Assembly (NCBI GenBank): GCA_026874595.1
Contig: CM049307.1
Location: 90,895,830-90,959,829 of the forward strand
Direction of reading: 5' to 3'
Length of the DNA: 64,000 nucleotides
From: Sipunculus nudus
Lineage: Eukaryota; Annelida; Sipuncula; Golfingiida; Sipunculidae
In this document: positions 47,478 to 59,279 of the stretch, piece after piece
How positions within the stretch are numbered: position 1 is the stretch's first letter
Layout of the letters: the number at the start of each line of letters is the position of its first letter
Notes under the pieces: model-generated
Seen by the model: the letters and a program-made list of their open reading frames with translations, nothing else
What the model was told of the DNA's origin: nothing
Database searches by the model: none
Made by a program: the position numbers and the translations under genes

Positions 47478-48357
47478 GACTCGGACTCAAATCGAGTGGA
47501 TTCGACTTCATTCTTGTTAAAAGTATTGGACCTTTTTTTTAATTTTAAACCCCATGTGTCTATGTTTGAAACCTTATGTGAATACTCCGTGAATACTTTC
47601 CAGAAAGTGTTTGACTGACATATATTGACCTAAGATGCACAATCTAGGGCAATTATTGGCCACCATTATGGCAGCTGATGGGTTTAGCTATTCTAAACGA
47701 AAGTGCTTATACCTGTATAATATACACAACAAACCATATTTATAGCCTATAAATTACCCTGATGCCACCATTTCGAGCATAAATGTGACACAAAATTGCT
47801 TATTTACATGATTGTCGCAGTGAGCAAACCATTGAACACTGTTAAGATGGTAATATTTACAATGTTAAAGCAATATCGTCATTAGTCCGTGTATGAGACC
47901 GGTAGCTATACGTGCCAGCGTTATCCCATGGGCAATTAATGCTTGGAATGACCAACTATAAATGTTCTTCTCTATTTCGCTATGATGTCTGCGGATATCA
48001 GCTTTACCTGTTATACCCCTTAAAGTTGTAACATAGACATAGTAAAAAAGGTTCGACACTGTTAAAAATAGGTACAATGAAAAGAGGTTCATATATTAAA
48101 CGACCACGCATATAGCATTCACTTATACAATGTGTTGTGCTTTAGTGATAATGCACGAACCATATGCTTGGGATGTAATATAGTACTGTATTTTTTCCCA
48201 TGGTTAACCTGGAAACGTTGTCTACAGATAATAAACTGATTACGTCAGATTGCATATTACGTCAAACGGTTTAGGAGCCGAAGGTGAATTAAAACAGTTT
48301 CAACGGCAATTTCCTCCAAGGCCTTGGCTGCGTGACCCTAATGCTTAAATAACTAGT
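47478..48357. other. No recognisable gene
   Basis: Unique AT-rich sequence between two minisatellites. The minus-strand frame at 47865-48092 has no recognised motif. Confidence 0.4.
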
Positions 48358-49080
48358 GTATTACCTAGCAGTGATAAGAACAAGCCACTGCATTACCTGG
48401 CAGTGACACGGACAGGCCGATGCATTGCCTGGCAGTGATACAGACAAGGCGAAACATTACCTGGCACTTATATGGATAAGCCAATGTATTATCTGGCAGT
48501 GATACGGACAAGCCGATCCGATGTATTACCTGGCAGTGATACCGTCAAGCCGATGTATTATCTGACAGTACGTGAAACGGACAAGCCGATGTATTATCTA
48601 ACGGTGATACGGACAAGCCGATGGATTACCTGAAAGTGATATGAACAAGCCAATGTATTACCTGACAGTGATATGGTCAAGCCAATGCATTACCTGGCAG
48701 TAATACGGACGAGCCCATGTATTACCTTGAAGTGATACGGACATGCCGATGTATTTCCTGGAAGTGATACGGAAAAGCCGATTAATATTTGGTAATGATA
48801 CGGACGAGCCGATGTATTACCTGGAAGTGATACGGTTAAGCCGATATATTACCTGGCAATGATACGGACAAGCCGATTCCTTACCTGGCAGTGATACCGA
48901 CAAGCCGATGTACGACCTGGCAGTGTAACGGTGAAACGGACAAGACGAAGTATTATGTGGCAGTGATACGGACAAGCCGATGTATTACCATGCAGTGATA
49001 CCGTCAAGCCGATGTATTACCTGGCTGTACGTGAAACGGACAAGCCGATGTATAATCTGGCAGTGATACGGACATGCTGC
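48358..49080 (+). repeat. 32-bp minisatellite, about 22 units
   Basis: The consensus unit reads GTATTACCTGGCAGTGATAC followed by GGACAAGCCGAT. Most units are 32 bp; units 7 and 21 carry the same longer variant ACGTGAAACGG, each right after a unit containing CCGTCAAGCCGAT, so a block of at least two units was duplicated at a distance. On the minus strand each unit contains CTGCCAGGTAATAC, a close match to a 5' splice-donor consensus. Confidence 0.95.
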
Positions 49081-49168
49081 ACCGGTACAGAGTGTAACCC
49101 AGTTGACAACATGCGCGCCCGGTTAATAAAAAATATATCAACTTATATAAATTGCATCCTTGAATCTA
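49081..49168. other. Short spacer
   Basis: Unique sequence between the minisatellite and the next transposon-like edge. Confidence 0.4.
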
Positions 49169-49687
49169 CAGGGGCGTAGCCATGATAAGCGGAAGGTGTG
49201 TGTGTTTGTGGGGGGGGGGGGGGGGGGGGGGTGCAGAATAAATATATTTACTCCAAGAAAATGTTATTCTCAATAGAGAATCTGAAATAAACATCAATAT
49301 TCTAGTAACATTTTCATGACTCAAACAAGTGTAGCAGGCGTGACAGCATTCATGAAAATTGAGAATAGGCGAAAAAGTGTCAACATTACAGGTAATCTAA
49401 ATTATTAATCTTTTTTGGGGATACAGAATTCATTATCTCCAGCTATGTTATATCATGAGAAATTCAGAAATAGCGTTTACGGTATAGATCTCGCTCTATG
49501 TATAAATATAGCTCTAAATGAAGCGTGCAGTTTTGAAACAGGACTTATATTTTCATGTTTTTAATAATAATTTATATTCATAATGTAACCTTTTGAAGCA
49601 GATGTTCAGGATTTGAAAAAAATATCCTCAATATAACATGTAAAGTCGCGGGGGGGGGGTAGCCCTTATCCAGGGCTACGCCAATAG
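49169..49687. mobile_element. hAT-like MITE with G-rich ends
   Basis: The left edge CAGGGGCGTAGCCATGATAAG pairs with an inverted right edge GGCGTAGCCCTGGATAAG, sharing GGCGTAGCC and GATAAG. Long G tracts (22 bases at 49210-49231 and about 10 at 49651-49660) sit just inside both ends. The CAGGGGCG terminus is typical of hAT elements. The right outermost bases are changed and the expected 8-bp duplication of TGAATCTA is not seen, so the right edge is uncertain. Confidence 0.55.
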
Positions 49688-51937
49688 GACAGTTTATATT
49701 TCGTGTATAAAAACATCACGGACATGAAGACATAAGTTATAAACGGATTTTGATGATATTTCAGGATGATGCGGCAAAGATACACTGAACAATTAAACGC
49801 ATTTTGGGATGATTCAGATCACGATCCGGATCCAGGTATTTTTTTTTAAGGAAAATTGCTGCATTTCTGACAATGCCATATGGTCTGCGCTTTCTGAGTG
49901 CTTTCTAGTTCAACTGTTTTTTTTATCTTGACTATATACCGAGCTGATATAATAGCTCATAATTACTGACCCGAAGTTTATGTTGCAGTTTGAGGTCCCG
50001 GGGAGAAAGCCATAATTGGTTTTCTATAGAATAATCAATATTATGCTACAAAGGGCCTTTGGGCCCGCCGCATGCCAGACACAATCAAATTAAACACTGG
50101 TAGCTCGTACACCAATGATATATTAATGCCCTTGAATAGAAACATGTCCCACCGGATTTGATTCATTAAAACTGACAGGTTATGGTTATGACCACTTGCA
50201 TTATTCGAAGTTGAAATGGAACCTGAAAGAGTCATATCTGTTGTAGTTGTATTATAATATATTTTTCCCGCGGCTCGTATTATAAAAACTGATTTATGTC
50301 AGTCAATGATAATAACAGTTGCTTTCTTAAAATTATCTCCTAATTATCCATAATTGGAAAGTGTCTGAATCTGATTTTTTTATAATTGTCCGGTTTGCTT
50401 CAAGATGTGTGTCAACCTGCATTAGCGCCAAACAACTGTAAATTTGTTAGACATTACAGATATAAAATATTCTATCGTTTCAATCACACAAGATAGAAAT
50501 ATAATTTAAAGGCTAATGCAAGTTTATTGATTTGATACTAACAATGTTTCAGTCTCCATGTGCACAACTCCCACTTTCCCTCCGCAGTTAAGCGTGTTTT
50601 TTTTTGCTAAAAATTTTGCCACAGGCATTAACTTATATTTTAGACTCCTACCTATTTACCTGATGGAGGCCTACAAAAGTAAGGACTGTATCATAGTATC
50701 ATATTTTTAAAAAGAACCGGTTTAAAACTGGTATACAAAGGTCTCTCATGGCATTGCTTCCACAATAACATTAACAACCTCGTGAATATGACAATTAAAC
50801 ATCAGCACACCCACTGAGGTTCACAATTATATTGACTCTCCCATCATACAACACAGGCTAAGCCAGGGGGTGTCAAGGGGGGGGGGGGGGCACTATCCCT
50901 CTTTTGCATGTAATAATGATGATGTCGTTAGTTACATGTCAGAATTCAGGATATACCTTTAGATTTTATAAAAGGAGAGAGAGAGAGAGAGAAAGAGTAA
51001 TAGAAATAGAGTGGGGCTTGTTCATCAGGCCAATAAAAATAAAAGGTATGGTTCTCAGGCACCGCCCGCGTCAATTTTAACCCCCCCCCCCCCATCAAAC
51101 ATTTTTATTTTGATTTTCATCTTTCAAGAAGATAAAAAAATACAATTTCGATACGTTTTCCTTTGTTTTGGAAGAAAAAAAAAACTGTCATTTCATGCCT
51201 TTCCCTGATCATAAGACATTTTTATCGAAACATACAAGAAAAGTTCAAAACAACTCGAACAAGGTAATATTCAATGGAAAGCTTGTCCTAGTTACAACTG
51301 ATGTCCAGAAGTGCGCGCATGAGTTTAAACGTGACTAAAAGTAAAACGTACCAGGTCATTATGTGTAACTAAATTATAAAAATGACTCTGCAGTTATTGA
51401 TATATTCATTCATAAGGTTTATTTACCTCTTAAAGTTCCTGTGATTATATTAAAAAATATAATTCTACTTAATGGTATTCCCATAACACATTCCAGCTAT
51501 TAATAGACGCGGCGTAAGAGCCAAAGATGTCCATCTTTGAGAAGAAACGTATTCTTGTTCAATACACTCTTTACTATTTCGGAGGCAGAACTGAATTTAG
51601 AACATCAAGTATGGATGTTTTACATAACAATGTTGTTTTAATAATTCCAATAAGGATATACATAATTTAGTAATTATGTCTGTGAATGTAGAGTTTATTG
51701 TATCACCACCTGTTTTTAAATAGGAATTATGATCGCGACACAGTATATGGTATGCTGTCGTAAAGTTATGTAACTACCGCTTATTTTAGACATAATATAA
51801 TGAAAGCATGTTCCTTCATATAATCTTTTGCAATGAATGTAAGTTTAAGATTTTTTTAGTGTCCGTGATGGTGTAAGGTTTCTTATTCTTCTGAAGAACT
51901 ACCAGGTAACTCTGTGGATGCGACACAGATTGTTTCC
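49688..51937. other. AT-rich DNA, no recognisable gene; G and C tracts
   Basis: A G tract (about 50878-50891) and a C tract (about 51080-51093) face each other about 190 bp apart, with CAGGGGGTGTCAAGG text on the left and GCGTCAATTTTAACC on the right. This could be another eroded hAT-like MITE, but I could not confirm ends. A short GA-repeat lies at about 50977-50993. Confidence 0.35.
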
Positions 51938-52129
51938 TGTTTAGCGATTTCAGATTACCCTCCCCCCCCCGGGAAATTGAACTCGATTTCAGATAACTCC
52001 TGGCTGGTAACTTGAAACCGATTTAAGATTACACCCTCGCTTTCAGATGAGCCAATCAAATGTGTTCTTTCTTTATGTTTATTAATCTGAAATGCATGTA
52101 ATGCCATCCACTTTGATAATGTGCATGTG

Positions 52130-52169
<40 letters not shown>

Positions 52170-52445
52170 TAACAATGTAATTAGAATCATAGCGTGAATC
52201 CATCTTTTGAATCTCGCAAATCTTTTACGTGGTTTGTTGAAATATAAGTTTAAACATTAATGTTTAATTAGAATCATAGCGTGAATCCATCTTTTGAATA
52301 TCGCACATCTTTTTCGTGGATTGTTGAAATATAAATTTAAACATAAATACTTAACTTTTTGATAAAACAAGCGAAACGGTTATCTGAACAATCAATGGGT
52401 AACCTGAAATTAAGCTCAAACTCCCGGGAAAATCTGAAATGGAAA
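51938..52445. mobile_element. MITE, TTCAGATTACC family, copy B
   Basis: The left edge TTAGCGATTTCAGATTACCC and the right edge AAAATCTGAAATGG are inverted, with additional subterminal CGATTTCAGATAAC, GGTAACTTGAAACCG and GGTAACCTGAAATT motifs. It contains (AT)n (52133-52166) and an 87-bp tandem duplication (52178-52350). Confidence 0.6.
52178..52350. repeat. 87-bp tandem duplication
   Basis: Two adjacent copies starting TTAGAATCATAGCGTGAATC at 52181 and 52268, differing at only a few positions, inside MITE copy B. Confidence 0.9.
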
Positions 52446-52715
52446 AGATGGAAAAAAAAAAGTTGGGACCGTTTCCTGCACTGCAAGACTTAAAACGGGA
52501 ATCTCCGAGGCGTGTTCACAAAGGTATTGCTTGACAACGGATGAATACTACCATCATTATTTTAAATATAGGCAACATAACAAAATGGGGATTGAATCTC
52601 CGCCATATATATATATATAAATGACCAGTTGGGGTAGGGATTTAACAATAAAATCTTTCACAAGAAGATTATTTGAATCTATGTAGATCTGGTTAAAAAC
52701 GCAGAAAAGCCTGAA

Positions 52716-53504
52716 TTAAATTTTTAGACAGCCCTTTCGGACAAATGTCTCATTGATCATGTTACCCTTACCTAAAACCCTGAGCAGCAGAGACAAACTC
52801 TTGTGAGTCCAATCAGGCGCAGTAAGGATGTCCTCTGGTTGACATCTCAGGGTAGAAGTACGGCAGTAAAAATTTAAAGTTCTTTTTCCACAAGACTGAC
52901 ATCGATGGAATCGATGTGGTAACGTAACCTTAGCGTTCCCGTACAAAGTATGCAAGTCATTTAAGTCGAAAATGGCCTTTGCAGGCCCGATCAGTGAACT
53001 ATCACTTATGACAAGGTCATTTGTAATTGACGAAACCTTGCCAGCCCCCCTTGTCTGAAGCGGGTGAAATGTCAACATCAAGTAGAATTAACAGGGATTA
53101 TCAAATTGTGAATGACACGCCAAATAAGTCCACGTTACTTAATGCGGGGGGTTCGAGGGCCTCGGTGATGGATGGGGTTGCGGCAAATGGAAGTTCCCAC
53201 AAGGGATGAAGAGCGAACCTCTGTCCCTCTCAGAGTAACATCCTTCACAATTACAGGATGATTTGTGCTGCGGGTCAGAGCCGGTGTTTGCCTATTGTTG
53301 AGCTGATTTACAAGATGCAACTACAAAGTTATCGCTGCCTTTACCCTGAAGGCGGTCTGTGCTTCCTTCAGTAGAAATTTTACTGCCAGCTTTTGATGTT
53401 TTTACTTCTTTGAGCTGCATGGTGCCCTTAATATTGACCGACAGCCTTAACCGTATCTCTGAGCTTCTCTGATAACATTCACCGTGACCCCTGGTTAGTG
53501 GCTG
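52716..53504 (-). pseudogene. Decayed coding frame, Cys-containing, function unknown
   Basis: A single minus-strand frame runs for 263 codons from 53504 to the stop at 52716 with only three internal stops (53292-53294, 53139-53141, 53088-53090). Far more stops would be expected by chance at this base composition. Segment lengths are about 70, 50, 16 and 123 codons. Visible features include SSCNCEGC and HRCQSC...FYC cysteine clusters. The last segment could alternatively be an exon at 52772-53054: acceptor CGCTTCAG before it, donor TTTTAG|GTAAGG after it, phase 0 to 1. I do not recognise the protein. It may be a degenerate transposon-encoded or host gene. Confidence 0.3.
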
Positions 53505-55637
53505 TTACTCCGTCTACGGTAGTTGGTAGAATTTATGAAGACAATATCTGCTTTATACTTGCCCCTAGAGGGCACTTTTCTAATTTTCAAGTTAAGATAA
53601 CATAACATCTCTTTGGCTTTCAGATAGCTCCATATCTGCTTGTTAATCTCTTTAAAAAAGAATTTATTATTTCTCGACCGCTTAATATTTAGTTTCAATG
53701 TATTGCGGTAAGGCTATACTGACAGCACAGACAAAATGCAGTAACCGCTTTGGTATTAATTTTCAACATGTTATTAATATTTCTCGATAAACGTAAATAA
53801 TATGACGAGAAAGGATGTTAGATTAAACATTTCGTTTTAAAAATTTGACATTCTCGATGGAGAATCCCGATACCATACACGTAACAGCCATTTCACTTAT
53901 ACCATGTGTATGACCTACGGACGCAGCGCGATCTGGCGGGTTTTTGACATCACCGGTCCCGTATGTTTTAACATCCTCACAATTAATACCCCATTCGAGT
54001 TCATACCGCATACTGCCGAAATCAGCATACAGCATACCGCGCCTGCTAAATGTCTTTATGCATAATGCTAAGGCTACGAAGTTACACCCGACAGGCACCT
54101 AACATGCGGCCGGCTCTTGTTAAAGATTAAGATTCATTAGCACTAAATATTAAAACATATTTATCATGTATGACTATGCGTACAGGTTCTGTACCAGATT
54201 GCTTAAAACATTTCTACAGTAAAGGTCTTTAATCTTATTGTTTTGTGAAAGGCAGGTTTTCGACATTGGTGACACTTTAAAATGCTAACTTGAGAAGGAA
54301 GATAAATTCAATTTATTAGCGCCGTTTCCAGGAAATGCAGTTAGTTGATGGGAAACAGCATGGAGAGAGCAGTGTCGTCTGCTTCGATATATGTTGGGAT
54401 GAAATTGAGGCTGCGCTTCCAGCAAGACCAGCCACGCATTATTTTTTCAGACCAATATGAGGAAAAAAATGAAATGCAGGCATAGGTCCGGTCATCATCT
54501 TAAGATATTCGAAAAAAAAAAAACGGACAAAGGTGTGTCAAAAAAGTACAAAGAATCTTTCTCATGGACTAAATTTGTTTTCACAAATCATTTAATAGGA
54601 CCATATCATGGAATGTTGTCTTAAAATAAGACTCACTTCAAGTTAGCAAACGTTCTCAACAATTATTAATTTTGTTTTCGGTCATCCGCTCAATGGGCCG
54701 GAACAGGAAACAATAAGCCGTGAATACACAACCCACTAAGCATTTATATTAGACTCGGTCCTACTCGTGTTGTGACGCAAGTCTTATTGGAAAAGGCTCT
54801 GCAACAGCAATTCATCTGATATCTGATGATAGAAAAAAGTGGTAAACAGCCAGTAATCCTGACATTAGGCCAAGGGTTATGGATTAAATTGTAAAATTGC
54901 AAACTAAAGTGTAAATAAAATCTCTATGGTTACCAACCATTTTCTGTCGAGACATGCTTCTGCTATACATGTGGTCAGAAAATCAACAAACCAATACCAA
55001 GCCGGGGGTAAACCAATATTCTGAGGTTCTCGAACAAAATAGCTGTTTTTAGAAAGTGCCCAAACATATCTAAAGATTGGTCTAGTGAATTTTTCAGTGA
55101 CAGCGTACCTGCAGGACATGACGCAGGCGCTTGTCAGAATGCATTCACCGGGTGAGCGATATTAAAAGCATCCCTGGGCCAATCCCCTTGTCACCTATCA
55201 TTTTTCAAGGTCACAGGAGTCAAAAAGTGCATTTTTTCAGATATTCAATGTCGAAGGGTGGAGATTAGTGGGTGTCGTATTTTCAATTACAAGAAGTCTA
55301 GTATCATTCTGATATTGGAAACGATCCACGCTGCTTTGCAGAACTGAATAAAATATCAAATAAACTTATGCAAATTAAAGGAAACAACTATATAAATGTA
55401 GTTTCAAAAGTTAACCGACTCAGATACTTTAAATAAGACGGATCGATATATTAAATGAGACGCAGTGAACATGGTTCTATTCCACAAGTTATACATACAT
55501 ATGTTGTATTTATTTTTTCAGGTTGACATGTTGTCGGGTCGGATCCGCCATAAACCCATGACGGATACAATGCGATACACCTACACAAATAGATATAGTT
55601 AAATGCAACATGCTTAAACTTAATGCACCAAAACACT
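53505..55637. other. No recognisable gene
   Basis: Unique-looking DNA. Minus-strand frames at 53495-53698, 53823-54098 and 54904-55119 have no recognised motif. Confidence 0.4.
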
Positions 55638-56148
55638 CGGGTGTAACAGTGTAATGACTTCAGATTACTCCCCATGTCAGGTTACCCCCCCCCCCGGCAA
55701 ATCTTATATCGATTTCAGGTCACCTACGGAGCTAACCTGAACCTATAATTTCTTATGATCCCCTCTCTGTTGATATTACATTCTAGCTGATATTAACTTT
55801 TAACTTATTTATTAATAAATTTACGACACGTGAAAGATACGAGATTTCAAATCTGGAATCAATCTATACAAAATCAAAGTGTTAAATATATTGTTAATTA
55901 TATTAATTTTGATCCAGGTACATCATATACAAATATAAGATTAACAAAGATTCAATCTAGTTTGAAAAGTCAAGAATGAATTTATAGGATCTTTAAGTAT
56001 ATAAAAATAAAGAACGTTTTGACGGATAATCTTTATTTGTTGGGGGGGGGGGGGGGTTTAATCTGAATATCTGAAATCGATATCGGAATATCCCCCCCCC
56101 CCCCGATAATTTAAAGCGCGGGTAAACTGAAAAAGCTTCAATGGGTAT
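55638..56148. mobile_element. MITE, TTCAGATTACC family, copy C
   Basis: The left edge GACTTCAGATTACTCCCC and the right edge GGGTAAACTGAAAAAGC are inverted, with further GTCAGGTTACCCC, CGATTTCAGGTCACC and TATCTGAAATCGATATC motifs. C tracts (about 55685-55696 and 56092-56104) and a 15-base G tract (56042-56056) sit near the ends. The middle matches copy A around AGATACGAGATTTCAAAT. Confidence 0.65.
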
Positions 56149-57019
56149 ACCGGAACCTAAAGAAAGCCCTTTTGTTGTACGGTTACACACAAAAAGAAAT
56201 AGTAATTTTTACATATTTCAAATGGGGACCAGGTACTCGATAACGTTGATAATTTATGCCCGATCCTCGATTAAAAAACTTCTGTTAACAATTTTTGAAA
56301 GTAGAGGTTTGGAAATGAACTTAACCATAAATATAATAGTGTATATTTTCTTTATATAAATTTGTATGTATTTGTATGTATATAACATTTTTAATTATAC
56401 CTTTTTCCTTGTACATGTATCAGCCTTGAATTTTAACACTTTAATATTCAAAACATGAGGAATTGATGTAAACCGGGAATGAATACAATTTTTAAATGCA
56501 TGTTTTAGTGACTCCAGTTTCTCAGATATCTCATTACAAATTAGGATATAATATCCCTGGAGTGGGTCTTTATCTATCTATAATATTCCCTTGTCATAAA
56601 AAGTAAGAGTAACATAATGAAACTGTAAATGTGTCCTTATTTCCATGTATTGAAATTTCACTCTCTGCCTTCCGTTGACCTGACCAGAATACTTCAGTAT
56701 CGTGTAACTTACTATAACAGGCAGGATGCAAATAACATGAATGATCCAAACTATGATTTTTTTCCACTGGGTCTATTTTTTTCGATTCTTATCAGCAGAA
56801 ATAAAAAAATCAGAAAAAAGTCAGAAGGAAAGTAAAGAGTTGCCATAACGACTGGTTTATCAGCGTTGATGTTTACCCATACATTACTCCATTATAAACC
56901 CATCCTATCGAGGTTAAATGTGTAACGTATATGATATACTTATGAAGTTCTTGTTGTAATTCAGAATGACAAGATTTATTATATATGTCTTGAGAATACT
57001 AAGAGATAAAAAAAATCAG
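56149..57019. other. No recognisable gene
   Basis: AT-rich unique sequence between MITE copies C and D. Short frames at 56141-56359 and 56629-56835 are unremarkable. Confidence 0.4.
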
Positions 57020-57872
57020 TTGTAGTGATTCAGATTATCCCGGCTTTAAACTACCCCCGGTAACATGAAATCGCATTCAGCTTACCGGCGGACAGGGGTA
57101 AGAATGAATTTGATTTTAGGTTAACCCTAGGAGTAATCACAGTTCATCCCTTAAAACAGTTATTTTTTTTTCCATTAAAAAAAGTTCATTTATATGGATG
57201 CTTATACAATACCGTGAATAAACTCTGAACAGACAATAAAAACAACAGCTTGTACCACTTCTACCACTACATTACTGCTGCTGTTTCTACTACTACGAAT
57301 ACAACTACTGATGGCAATTTATACTGTACCATAAATAAACTGCGAACAGACAATATACAAGCAAAACAGGCTTTTCTTCCAAAACAACAACAACTAATAA
57401 CACTATTTGTTCTACTACTATAGCAACTACTACTACTACTGATTTTACTACTACTATAGTGCTTTATAACATATTACCATTCTACCATCAACAATTTCAT
57501 ATTTCCCCTCAGATGTTCTTGAAGGTGATATATACTACTTTCTTGTAGTAGCTGTTGTAGAATTTTTTAATTTTATTTACCTCTAGGTTGTGATGTACTT
57601 CATAGGGTTTCTGAAATTAAGCTGAATCTTTGTGTATCTATATATGTTTGCCTTATATATACGGTATGCTCTTAGTGTGGTAATTAACACATGGCGATTT
57701 TTTTTTCTTTTCTACAGGTACCGAGCATAACTCACTATCAATCTTTCAATTGTGTTGTTAAACACACTTATGTCAGCGTGGGAAGGGTACAGTAAGGGGG
57801 AACCTGAAATCAGTTGTCGGCTAGGGGTAATATGAAAATCCAAAACCTGAAACAATGGCGGGGGGTTAGCCT
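57020..57872. mobile_element. MITE, TTCAGATTACC family, copy D (expanded interior)
   Basis: The left edge TGTAGTGATTCAGATTATCC and right-side motifs GGAACCTGAAATCAG and GGGTAATATGAAAATCC match the family. The interior is longer than in other copies and includes an irregular ACT/CTA trinucleotide-rich region (about 57250-57470). The right edge is approximate. Confidence 0.45.
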
Positions 57873-57924
57873 CCAGGTTTACACCGAGTTGAATTGATTG
57901 GATTTTGCTAGTACCTGCTGGCGT

Positions 57925-58338
57925 TCCGATTGCCACCATTTCATGTTACTCCAGGTTACCCCCGTATTGTTCAGATCACCTCCAAGATGGAAAATCATTA
58001 CGTTTTTATCTCCTGATATATTAACTCAGTAAAACATAAGACACAATATTTCATATCTTCGATCAATATATGAATGACAAAATTGTCGAAAAATGTTAGG
58101 TATGTGGTTCACTGTGCTTCTACTGACACGTGTACTTTACATTTAAGTGCATGACAAGTTACGCACATAAAATATACATAGATCAATCCATAAAGAAGAC
58201 TCTTAAGAATGTAAACTAAACAACAAGAAACAATTTTTTAAAGGTGTATTCTGAAATGTAGGGATTAATTTGAAATCATTTTACGACATCGGGGGGTAAA
58301 TCTTAAACGAGGGTAAACTGACCTCGCTACACCGGCAC
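57925..58338. mobile_element. MITE, TTCAGATTACC family, copy E
   Basis: The left edge carries TTTCATGTTACTCC, CAGGTTACCCCC and GTTCAGATCACC. The right edge carries TTGAAATCATTTTACG, GGGGGGTAAATCTTAAACG and GGGTAAACTGACCTCGC, inverted relative to the left. It lies about 50 bp from copy D, almost in tandem. Confidence 0.55.
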
Positions 58339-59199
58339 TGGAAGCTCCGGAATTCTGTATAGTATTCGGAGAGTTTGTTCTTTCGGGAAATCTATCATGG
58401 ATTTTCTATCAAGTTGTTCTCTGTAGAGTCAGACCAAGGTTCAACCTACGACAAGCCCGGGATGTCTGTCTAAGCGTCACTGGTAGCGATCCCCCCGAGG
58501 TAACACCTTTATACATTTGCCATTAGGATATTGACAGTCCTGTAATTGATAGCGCGACTTGAAACTAATGACTCCTGCTGGAATTCTTGTTACTCTGGCT
58601 TAATCAAATGTAATAGATAGATTGGGACCCTAAACTGTAACGACCAATTCTTACACATTTTTTTGGACACTGTAACTGTTAATTATAGAACATTTGAAGC
58701 AAACAAGACCAATGTGCGTATAATTTCCATATGTTTTATACAGGATTGATGGGGATTGTGATTATTATCATGCAAATAAGTAACCCTTACAACCGCTTCC
58801 ACAAACCAACGGACAGATTACTCTCAAATAGCAAATACCTCCAAAAATTACCTCAACAATTTCAAAACTTAATAAATCTCTTGTTCTTTTCAACCTGGCT
58901 GTCAAACTCTATTTTGCGACATTATTTCCCTTCCCTAGTCTTTTTCCCTTTTGACCTCACGAGAGGGGTGTCTCCCTCCCATGCCCTCCCAAAGTGCTCT
59001 CTCCATATTCTAATATGAATATACTGTTGCATCCTTAAAAAATGCAGTCATTGAAAACCTTTAATATTATGTTACTACGATCATTCATTATACCTGACAA
59101 ATCATTTTTCTCAAATTGAAAATCATTGTCACAAAACTAAGCCCTAAAAATTTAAGTATTTTCTTGTGTTCCTCAAAGGAGATATTGGTTTCGATCAAA

Positions 59200-59200
<1 letters not shown>
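58339..59200. other. No recognisable gene
   Basis: Unique-looking DNA. The frame at 58731-59018 (95 codons) has no recognised motif. Confidence 0.4.

Positions 59201-59276
<76 letters not shown>
59201..59276. repeat. (AT)n microsatellite
   Basis: About 76 bp of TA repeats with one C interruption near the left edge. Frames crossing it on both strands are artefacts. Confidence 0.97.

Positions 59277-59279
<3 letters not shown>

Noticed and set aside
48358-49080. Tandem U1 snRNA fragments, because of the TTACCTGGCAG match
   Set aside because: Only 11 bases match; the rest of U1 is absent and the unit is 32 bp.
48358-49080. CRISPR array, because of regular 32-bp repeats
   Set aside because: There are no unique spacers. 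The units are contiguous and diverged, in an apparently eukaryotic genome.
50860-51100. Third hAT-like MITE between facing G and C tracts
   Set aside because: The edges resemble CAGGGG/GCGTCA termini, but neither a matched inverted repeat nor an 8-bp duplication could be confirmed by eye.
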